Shown: positions 1 through 4,475 of the stretch, in pieces | Layout of the letters: every line of letters starts with the position of its first letter | How positions within the stretch are numbered: the stretch's first letter is position 1 | From: Chlamydiota bacterium | GTDB taxonomy: Bacteria > Chlamydiota > Chlamydiia > Chlamydiales > Simkaniaceae | DNA length: 6,526 bases | Assembly (NCBI GenBank): GCA_021772295.1 | Contig: JAJFMG010000029.1 | Location: 1-6,526 of the forward strand | Reading direction: 5' to 3' | The notes under the pieces: generated by a model | Told to the model about the DNA's origin: nothing | Databases searched by the model: none | The model's input: the letters and a program-made list of their open reading frames with translations, nothing else | Made by a program: the position numbers and the translations under genes

Positions 1-554
1 TACAAGGCCTTATCAATTTTTAAGAAAAAATTGATACAGGAATAAATAAAAGCAACACTTGTGCCAAGTGCTACAAGTACATCCATTCCTACATATCCTG
101 CCTTTATCGATTGAAAGCTCCCTTTATAAAATGGATAGCCACCGATCACTTGCACAAGAATTGCAAGGTAAAATTGGTATACAGGATGCAAAGCAAAGGA
201 ATAAGAAAACAAATGGGAAATCATTGTCACAAACAATGGAAGAGAAAGAGCTCCAGAGATAATTGTTTGGAAAATTAAGCTAGAAGAACTCTTCTTTTTT
301 TCCTCAGATTCTAAAATATATCCAAGTGAAATTATTTTCTTTTGAATTTTCTTTGGGTTTGTTTTACCTGAGTCATAGGAAATAGATACGGAACCACTTG
401 CAAAGTTGATTGCAACATCAGAGACACCGCTGATTAAAAAAAGAGCTTTGGAGATTTTTTCAATACAAGAAGCGCATTGTAAATTAGTAATCTTGCCTTC
501 AAATTTTTGAATCATTTCTTCAGCTCCATACAGCTTCATATTACTGAAACTCAT
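1..554 (-). CDS. copA: P1B-type heavy-metal-transporting ATPase, N-terminal part (partial)
   Basis: This is the first 184 codons of a membrane P-type ATPase that exports a soft metal, probably Cu(I); the rest lies beyond the left edge. I translated the minus strand by eye. A heavy-metal-associated (HMA) domain occupies about residues 15-85, with the metal-binding pair C27-A-S-C30 followed by a typical beta-alpha-beta pattern. Hydrophobic segments follow at about 93-115, 125-145 and 157-178. The stretch around 139-170 (GGYPFYKGSFQSIKAG, then GMDVLVALGTSVAF) is characteristic of CopA-like pumps. The catalytic DKTGT and the CPC ion site are out of view, so copper versus another metal cannot be settled. 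The longest start is ATG at 554. ATG at 515 fits better, because GGAG lies 8 nt upstream of it and it starts just before the HMA domain. The gene lies 42 bp downstream of a same-strand sulfotransferase gene with no visible terminator between, so read-through is possible. Confidence 0.9.
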   Translation of the reverse strand, partial: MSFSNMKLYGAEEMIQKFEGKITNLQCASCIEKISKALFLISGVSDVAINFASGSVSISYDSGKTNPKKIQKKIISLGYILESEEKKKSSSSLIFQTIISGALSLPLFVTMISHLFSYSFALHPVYQFYLAILVQVIGGYPFYKGSFQSIKAGYVGMDVLVALGTSVAFIYSCINFFLKIDKAL

Positions 555-596
555 CTAGGATTGAGGGATTTTTCGCAAGAATGTTTTTAACTAATT

Positions 597-1409
597 TTAT
601 TTAGTTTCATACCTTGCAAGATACTTGTCCCAAAGTTTTGGATAATTCATACGAAGATGTGAATCTATTTTTTTCATTCCTCTTTTAGAAAATTTTCTAC
701 TATGAAAAATCTTTTGATTACCACCACTTGATCTGTTTTTGCGCTCTTCCGTTTGAGATTGATAACTTTTAATTACTTTTTCACAAAATTGTTCATAATC
801 TCCAAAAACAAAATCTAAATGCCTTTGATCTTCTTCTAAAAACTCAAGCAGCTTGATAGCAACTGTTCGAGGTTGATCTAATAAATCTTCATAATAAACA
901 ATTATTTTTGTGTTCTCATCTGACCAGTCATCAAAGAACTGTAGATTTGAAATAAAATGAGCAAAACCTCCTGTATTTGTAAGTACACTCTTAATTAGTG
1001 TCTTCTCCGAATACCGACACTGTCTCACTAAACATTCTTTGGGATTTCGAACCACCATTACTAATTTGTTTTTATCTTGATTCGCATTTCTTATGATATC
1101 GCCTTTTTTACCCTTGGTATTATGTGTTCGCCATATAGGTGGTTTTGATAAATCTAATTCTAAATTTAATCGATTAAAGGCTTTTAATCGGCTATGATTA
1201 TTTTCGACCCATTTTTTAGGAGTTCCTCCAATTATAGCTATTTCTCTTTTAGTAAGTGCTTGAATCATAGCCGTTGTCAAGTTTGTCCCAGAGCTCATAT
1301 AACTTAAGAAAAATATTTTACCTTCACTAGTTGGTAAGGAGGTCTCTTGTCCATGTGCCTGAAGTAAAAACATAAAAACACATACTAATAGAGCTAATTT
1401 TTTTGTCAT
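597..1409 (-). CDS. secreted sulfotransferase-like protein, copy A (unusual PAPS site)
   Basis: This 270-residue protein belongs to the PAPS-dependent sulfotransferase fold family. Residues 1-20 form a Sec signal peptide: basic MTKK, a hydrophobic core, then likely cleavage at AHG|Q. The 5'-phosphosulfate loop is at 37-43 as YMSSGTN, where the family usually has YP(K/R)SGTN. RTH at 94-96 matches the (K/R)TH of eukaryotic cytosolic enzymes and would place the catalytic His at 96. The 3'-phosphate motif begins at R121 (RNPKE), but the position eight residues on, normally Ser, is Arg129. YYEDL at 172-176 is a further family motif. The tail at about 248-267 (ID..L...YP.LW.KYL.RY) is shared with the other copies here. 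The start is ATG at 1409, with GGAAAG about 5 nt upstream. Export implies action outside the bacterial cytosol. Whether the enzyme is active is uncertain because two PAPS contacts are replaced; the substrate is unknown. Confidence 0.85.
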   Translation of the reverse strand: MTKKLALLVCVFMFLLQAHGQETSLPTSEGKIFFLSYMSSGTNLTTAMIQALTKREIAIIGGTPKKWVENNHSRLKAFNRLNLELDLSKPPIWRTHNTKGKKGDIIRNANQDKNKLVMVVRNPKECLVRQCRYSEKTLIKSVLTNTGGFAHFISNLQFFDDWSDENTKIIVYYEDLLDQPRTVAIKLLEFLEEDQRHLDFVFGDYEQFCEKVIKSYQSQTEERKNRSSGGNQKIFHSRKFSKRGMKKIDSHLRMNYPKLWDKYLARYETK

Positions 1410-1433
1410 AATTTCTTTCCAATCTTTGAAACA

Positions 1434-1742
1434 TCAAATTTTCGTCTTATATCTTTTTAAATATTTTTCCCATAAAATGGGATAGTGCTGTTTTAAATAG
1501 CAATCTACAATATGCATTTCTCGTAAAGAGAAGTTTTTGGAGTGATAAATAGGATCTTTTCCTCCTGAATATTGCGCCTTATTACTGCCTATTTTTTGAT
1601 ATCCTGCAAGAATTTTTGTTTTTATCAGATCCAAATTTTTTAGAGTGCTTTTTAAATGAGTATCTTCTTCATCCAAAAAGTCTAAAATCTGTCTACATAC
1701 AGCGTTTGGACTAGAAATCAAATCTTCATAATATAGAAGCAA
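1434..1742 (-). pseudogene. sulfotransferase-like protein, copy B, C-terminal remnant
   Basis: This open frame of about 102 codons matches only the last third of the neighbouring sulfotransferases. It begins at the YYEDL motif (residue 172 of copy A) and continues through SGGKDPIYHSKNF to the tail ending YPILWEKYLKRYKTKI. The signal peptide, the 5' PAPS loop, the catalytic His region and the RNP motif are all absent. The only start is a TTG with no ribosome binding site, directly preceded in frame by a stop. The surviving frame is clean, which suggests a fairly recent truncation. It lies 24 bp upstream of copy A on the same strand, so copies A, B, the decayed copy C and D form one tandem array. 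I regard it as a broken gene. A shortened, expressed protein is possible but nothing in the sequence supports it. Confidence 0.85.
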
Positions 1743-1970
1743 TTATCGTGTTTCATATCTTGAAAAGTATTATTTCCAAAGAATCAGTTATCGTATTTTC
1801 AATATACTGATCTATCGCTTGCAAACCTTCATGAGTGAAGTTTCTTGAATGATAAATCAACTTGTCACCACCTTAACTTTGTCTGTGCTGTTGTGTTTCA
1901 ACATTATTTTCAGATCCCTGATAACTTAAAAGTGCACGTTTTCTAAACGCTCATCAGACTCACCCATGAA
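1743..1970 (-). pseudogene. sulfotransferase-like protein, copy C, heavily decayed C-terminal remnant
   Basis: No open frame spans this stretch, but three minus-strand frames together recover the C-terminal third of the same family. From 1970, FMGESDERLENVHF resembles FLEEDQRHLDFVF of copy A. A frame change near 1932 gives LLSYQGSENN, then TQQHRQS, an in-frame TAA (1873-1875), and GGDKLIYHSRNFTHEGLQAIDQYI, matching SGG....(I/F)(Y/F)HS.(N/K)F.......ID. After another frame change near 1790 it reads LILWK-stop-YFSRYETR-stop, matching YPILWEKYLKRYKTK of copy B. The final TAA is at 1743-1745, immediately next to the truncated 5' end of copy B. At least two frameshifts and two internal stops show it is dead, and it is more decayed than copy B. 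Its upstream end runs into the terminator of copy D, so the 5' two thirds have been lost. Confidence 0.8.
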
Positions 1971-1971
1971 T

Positions 1972-2004
1972 AAAATGACCCTTAAGTTGATTAAGGGTCA
2001 TTTT
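1972..2004 (-). terminator. rho-independent terminator after sulfotransferase copy D
   Basis: A perfect 14-bp inverted repeat (AAAATGACCCTTAA and its complement) flanks a 5-nt loop at 1986-1990. Read on the minus strand it lies 7 nt past the stop codon of copy D, and its 3' arm runs into TTTTATTC. The stem is modest in GC but perfect. The symmetry would also allow some termination from the other strand, but no plus-strand gene points at it. Confidence 0.85.
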
Positions 2005-2011
2005 CTAAAAA

Positions 2012-2899
2012 TCATCCAGAATACCTAGATAGATATTTTTCCCAAAGAACAGGGTAATTATCTTTTAAATGGTCATCAATCTTCTTTAAAGACTCTACTG
2101 AAAAATGCTCTGTATGAAATCTTGTATTTTTTCCTCGAGATGAAGCCCTATTAAACACAAGTTTCTTTTTTTGAACAGTTTGCATTACTCCTTTTTTCAT
2201 TACCTCAGTTGGAACTAAAACTTTCTTGAAATATTTTTTTTCGTATGAAGTTAGGATTTTGTTGGATTCAGCTTCAAAATTTTCAAAAAAGTGATCAAGG
2301 TCGGAGACCTCTTCTTCAAGAAAATCAAGTAGTGAAGTAAAAGTCTCTCTAGGATTTTCTAGTAGATCTTCATAAAAAACTACCATTTTAGAAGATTTTG
2401 GATACCAATTAAACCAGCTTTCCTGCGCTTCTGCCCAATTTTCATAAGCTTGTAATATTTGAATGTATTCTTGAAATGGTTGTTTATTATTTGTAATTAC
2501 GTCTACAAGCTGCTCTTCTGAGTATTGAAAATTACTGGTTATAGATTCTTTAGGATTGCGAAGTAACAAAACTAACTTGTTTTGATAAGTATCTATTTTA
2601 TCCAAAAACTTCATTTCAAATTTATGTCCATCCATTCTGTAAATTGGAGCCTTCTCGCTCTCAATTGTAGCAGTAAGATGATTGTAACCTTCAAAGGATT
2701 TTCCCTTTGCAGATCGACGCTGCTGTACTGGCTGTTTAGTTAACTGCTGTAAAGTCGCAAGAACTAAGTTAGATCCAGATCTTGGATAAGCTATTAAAAT
2801 TTGCTCGTTGCATGCTTTCTCTGGTGCTTTCAAATCTATATCTGCAAACAGACAATTTGTGAAAAGCGCCATAAAGAGAATTGAGAGTCCTTTTTTCAT
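2012..2899 (-). CDS. secreted sulfotransferase-like protein, copy D (canonical PAPS site)
   Basis: This 295-residue paralog of copy A has a Sec signal peptide: MKKGLSILFMALFTNCLFA, with likely cleavage before DID. Its PAPS site is canonical: YPRSGSN at 38-44, RNPKES at 114-119 with Ser122 eight residues after Arg114, and FYEDL at 175-179. Where copy A has RTH, this protein reads RMDGHK (88-93), so the catalytic His is shifted or replaced. Between about 220 and 260 it has a lysine-rich insertion of roughly 22 residues missing from copy A. It ends with the family tail (IDDHLKDNYPVLWEKYLSRY). I chose ATG at 2899 rather than the TTG seven codons upstream: it starts a clean signal peptide, and GGTGATC, which pairs with the extended 3' end of 16S rRNA, lies 5 nt before it. 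A strong terminator follows. As PAPS is normally cytosolic, an exported enzyme would probably depend on host PAPS (inference). The substrate is unknown. Confidence 0.88.
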   Translation of the reverse strand: MKKGLSILFMALFTNCLFADIDLKAPEKACNEQILIAYPRSGSNLVLATLQQLTKQPVQQRRSAKGKSFEGYNHLTATIESEKAPIYRMDGHKFEMKFLDKIDTYQNKLVLLLRNPKESITSNFQYSEEQLVDVITNNKQPFQEYIQILQAYENWAEAQESWFNWYPKSSKMVVFYEDLLENPRETFTSLLDFLEEEVSDLDHFFENFEAESNKILTSYEKKYFKKVLVPTEVMKKGVMQTVQKKKLVFNRASSRGKNTRFHTEHFSVESLKKIDDHLKDNYPVLWEKYLSRYSG

Positions 2900-2904
2900 G
2901 ATAT

Positions 2905-2911
2905 GATCACC
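2905..2911 (-). promoter_or_regulatory. ribosome binding site deciding the start of copy D
   Basis: GGTGATC on the minus strand matches the distal part of the extended Shine-Dalgarno sequence (AAGGAGGTGATC). It lies 5 nt before ATG 2899 and inside the longer TTG-started frame, which favours the shorter protein beginning with the signal peptide. Confidence 0.5.
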
Positions 2912-2935
2912 ATTGTTCAATTTATATACACATGA

Positions 2936-2964
2936 ACGTTAGGAAAATATTTGAATCTTGTCAA
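2936..2964 (-). promoter_or_regulatory. possible promoter for sulfotransferase copy D
   Basis: A perfect -35 hexamer TTGACA (2959-2964) is followed after 17 nt by TAACGT (2936-2941), which matches only three of six -10 positions. It lies about 40 nt upstream of the copy D start. A TATAAA at 2921-2926 and a second TTGACA at 3045-3050 lie nearby, so the true promoter elements are uncertain. No gene is visible in 2912-3083. Confidence 0.35.
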
Positions 2965-3083
2965 ATTCTTTTTAGAGAAATTCAAGCGATGTCCAGAGAC
3001 CCATGGAAAAATTAATCATGTAAATAATCCAACAAAGAATAAGATGTCAAAGCAGCTTGATAGAATTCTAAACATTAAAAACT

Positions 3084-3165
3084 TGGGGGCAGTCAGACTC
3101 GAACTGACGGAGACCGAAGTCGAGGGATTTACAGTCCCTTGCAATTGCCACTATGCGACACCCCC
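3084..3165 (-). tRNA. tRNA-Tyr (anticodon GTA)
   Basis: The minus strand folds into a class II tRNA of 82 nt. The acceptor stem is GGGGGTG with TGCCCCC (two G-U pairs) and discriminator A. The anticodon arm is AGGGA-CTGTAAA-TCCCT, giving anticodon GTA. The long variable arm carries a GAC-TTCG-GTC hairpin, and the T arm is GTCAG-TTCGAGT-CTGAC. The long variable arm is as expected for bacterial tRNA-Tyr. CCA is not encoded, so it must be added after transcription. The gene lies 13 nt downstream of tRNA-Thr, and the two are almost certainly transcribed together. Confidence 0.97.
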
Positions 3166-3178
3166 AATTTGGAAAATT

Positions 3179-3251
3179 TGCTGGCGAAAGGAATTGAACC
3201 CTCAACCGTCCGATTACAAGTCGGGTGCTCTACCAATTGAGCTACACCAGC
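3179..3251 (-). tRNA. tRNA-Thr (anticodon TGT)
   Basis: This is a 73-nt class I tRNA. The acceptor stem GCTGGTG pairs with CGCCAGC (one G-U pair), followed by discriminator A. The D arm contains AGCTCAATTGGTAGAGC, the anticodon loop CTTGTAA gives TGT, and the T loop reads TTCAATT. The 3' CCA is not encoded. The Thr(TGT)-Tyr(GTA) order matches the start of the widely conserved thr-tyr-gly-thr-tuf cluster (for example thrU-tyrU in E. coli), but here no gly, second thr or tuf gene follows. Instead the sulfotransferase array begins. Confidence 0.97.
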
Positions 3252-3268
3252 AAAAAACTGAAACGACA

Positions 3269-3298
3269 ATTCTACAAACAAAAGCTTTTTTAGCTCAA
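3269..3298 (-). promoter_or_regulatory. promoter of the tRNA-Thr/tRNA-Tyr unit
   Basis: On the minus strand TTGAGC (3293-3298) and TAGAAT (3269-3274) are separated by 18 nt and lie 17 nt before the 5' end of tRNA-Thr. Both hexamers are close to the major sigma factor consensus. The site lies directly after the stop codon of the SEC-C gene, so the tRNAs may have their own start site and also receive read-through. Confidence 0.6.
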
Positions 3299-3299
3299 G

Positions 3300-3608
3300 T
3301 TATGATTCTTTTTTTTTTGGAGAAGTTGAATTATTTTCTGATTTCTCTTCTTCTTGTGTGTCGACATGAGTTGGTTTAATGGTTTCTTTGCTTCCAACTT
3401 TATCTTTAAGAGAATCGGATTTTTCTTTTTCAACTGTTGGTTTTGAGGCATTTTTAGAAAACAACTTAGAAAGATCAGATGATCCCATTGGAGTTATCAC
3501 CTTATCTTTTAACCTAGTTCGGGAAGAAGTTTGTTTCAATGCGCAGCATTTTTTATATTTTTTTCCAGATCCACAAGGGCATGGATCATTCCTACCTACT
3601 TTTTCCAT
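3300..3608 (-). CDS. small SEC-C zinc-motif protein with charged tail
   Basis: This 102-residue protein opens with a SEC-C motif at about residues 5-24 ([18 protein letters not shown]). The motif is best known from the C terminus of SecA, where it binds zinc and contacts SecB or ribosomes; C10, C12, C21 and C22 are the expected ligands. The remaining 80 residues are hydrophilic and rich in Lys, Ser, Glu and Thr. They show no membrane segment or recognisable domain and are probably disordered. Stand-alone SEC-C proteins are common but poorly characterised, so no function is assigned. The start is ATG at 3608, supported by GAGGAAAG directly upstream. The gene is divergent from ttcA and lies just upstream of the tRNA pair on the same strand. 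A run of ten adenines encodes the Lys residues just before the stop and could be prone to slippage, though only the last few residues would change. Confidence 0.85.
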   Translation of the reverse strand: MEKVGRNDPCPCGSGKKYKKCCALKQTSSRTRLKDKVITPMGSSDLSKLFSKNASKPTVEKEKSDSLKDKVGSKETIKPTHVDTQEEEKSENNSTSPKKKES

Positions 3609-3658
3609 CTTTCCTCTAAATAATCCATTTCTAAATTCAGTCCATAGATTATTAATTA

Positions 3659-3687
3659 TTGTAATATTTTAATTAAAGCGATATATT
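3659..3687 (+). promoter_or_regulatory. promoter of the ttcA-putP-surE operon
   Basis: TTGTAA (3659-3664) and TATATT (3682-3687) are separated by exactly 17 nt and match the -35 and -10 consensus at four and five of six positions. Initiation would fall near 3694, leaving a leader of about 20 nt before ATG 3715. The surrounding 3609-3714 is a very A+T-rich divergent intergenic region that must also carry the SEC-C promoter, which I could not place. Confidence 0.6.
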
Positions 3688-3714
3688 TTTTCTTCATTAA
3701 AGAATGATATTACA

Positions 3715-4467
3715 ATGAAATTAGAATTTTCTTTACCTATTGCAACACCTCCCTGGAAAACTCTCGGAAAAAAAATAGAGAGTAAGATACGAAAGGCGTT
3801 GTTCGAATTCAGCCTTTTGGATAAGGATAAACCACTAGGAATCGCTTTGTCAGGTGGAAAAGACAGCTTAACCCTTCTCTATATGTTACACCATATACGT
3901 GGGAAAGGAATCCCATTTTTTGATATCCATGCGATTTTTGTAGATGGAGAATTTTCATGTGGCGCATCTATTCAAAAAGACTTTTTACAGAAAGTTTGTA
4001 AAAAGTTAGATATTCCCCTATCAATTTGTACTTCCAGTCAAAAAAAAGATTCTCTTAATTGCTATAGCTGCTCTCGAGAGAGAAGAAAATTGATTTTTGA
4101 TGCTGCAAAAAAAAATAATATCAATCAAGTCGCATTTGGCCATCATAGAGACGACAACATTCAAACACTTCTACTTAACTTGCTCCATATTGGCGAGTTT
4201 TCCGCTATGCAACCTAAACTCTATATGGAAAAATTTGAAGTATATATTATTCGCCCTTTGTACTTTATCACTGAAAAAGAAATAAAAGACTTTGCGAAGC
4301 AATACGGATTTGATAGAATTACCTGCCAATGCCCTATCGGTCAAAACTCTAGAAGGCTTCGCGTGGAAAATATTATTCAGCATTTAGAAAAAGAGTTTCC
4401 AAATGTTAGATCCAATCTTCAGCTCGCAGCATTAGAGTTTGGCTCCGATAAATCCCTAAAACCATAA
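3715..4467 (+). CDS. ttcA: TtcA-like PP-loop tRNA 2-thiocytidine synthetase
   Basis: This 250-residue cytosolic enzyme belongs to the TtcA branch of PP-loop ATPases, which adenylate and thiolate cytidine 32 in certain tRNAs using an Fe-S cluster. The PP-loop SGGKDS is at 46-51. C116-x-x-C119 (in CYSCSRERR) corresponds to the cluster-binding CxxC. GHHRDDNIQTLLLN at 142-155 and QPKL at 166-169 are TtcA signatures. C204 (TCQCPIG) aligns with the first Cys of the E. coli CNLC, the third cluster ligand. The second Cys is two residues later rather than three, and the E. coli GSQPN pattern is replaced. The protein is shorter than E. coli TtcA, mainly at the C terminus. The start is ATG at 3715; no strong ribosome site is visible. 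It is first in an operon with putP 8 nt downstream. Exact nucleotide specificity is inferred from family resemblance, and another TtcA/TtuA-type thiolase is the alternative. Confidence 0.85.
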   Translation: MKLEFSLPIATPPWKTLGKKIESKIRKALFEFSLLDKDKPLGIALSGGKDSLTLLYMLHHIRGKGIPFFDIHAIFVDGEFSCGASIQKDFLQKVCKKLDIPLSICTSSQKKDSLNCYSCSRERRKLIFDAAKKNNINQVAFGHHRDDNIQTLLLNLLHIGEFSAMQPKLYMEKFEVYIIRPLYFITEKEIKDFAKQYGFDRITCQCPIGQNSRRLRVENIIQHLEKEFPNVRSNLQLAALEFGSDKSLKP

Positions 4468-4475
4468 GATAACCT

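Noticed and set aside
59..262. Plus-strand open frame of 67 codons
   Set aside because: It is antisense to the metal ATPase, whose translation is clearly recognisable.
2840..2899. Lipoprotein signal in copy D (LFTNC)
   Set aside because: Residues before the Cys do not fit a usual lipobox; ordinary signal peptidase cleavage after LFA is at least as likely.
2900..2920. Seven-codon N-terminal extension of sulfotransferase copy D from TTG 2920
   Set aside because: The extension contains the ribosome binding site and would put a polar stretch before the signal peptide.
3061..3070. Palindrome TAGAATTCTA downstream of tRNA-Tyr as a terminator
   Set aside because: It is A+T-rich, has no loop and no following T-run on the minus strand; too weak to call.
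2951..3379. Plus-strand open frame of 142 codons
   Set aside because: It runs straight through both tRNA genes in antisense and has no family resemblance; it is a chance frame.
3379..3672. Plus-strand open frame of 97 codons
   Set aside because: It is antisense to the SEC-C gene, whose motif and ribosome site are convincing.
4107..4115. A9 run inside ttcA as a slippage or phase-variation switch
   Set aside because: Such runs are expected in an A+T-rich genome and the frame is intact; nothing else suggests switching.
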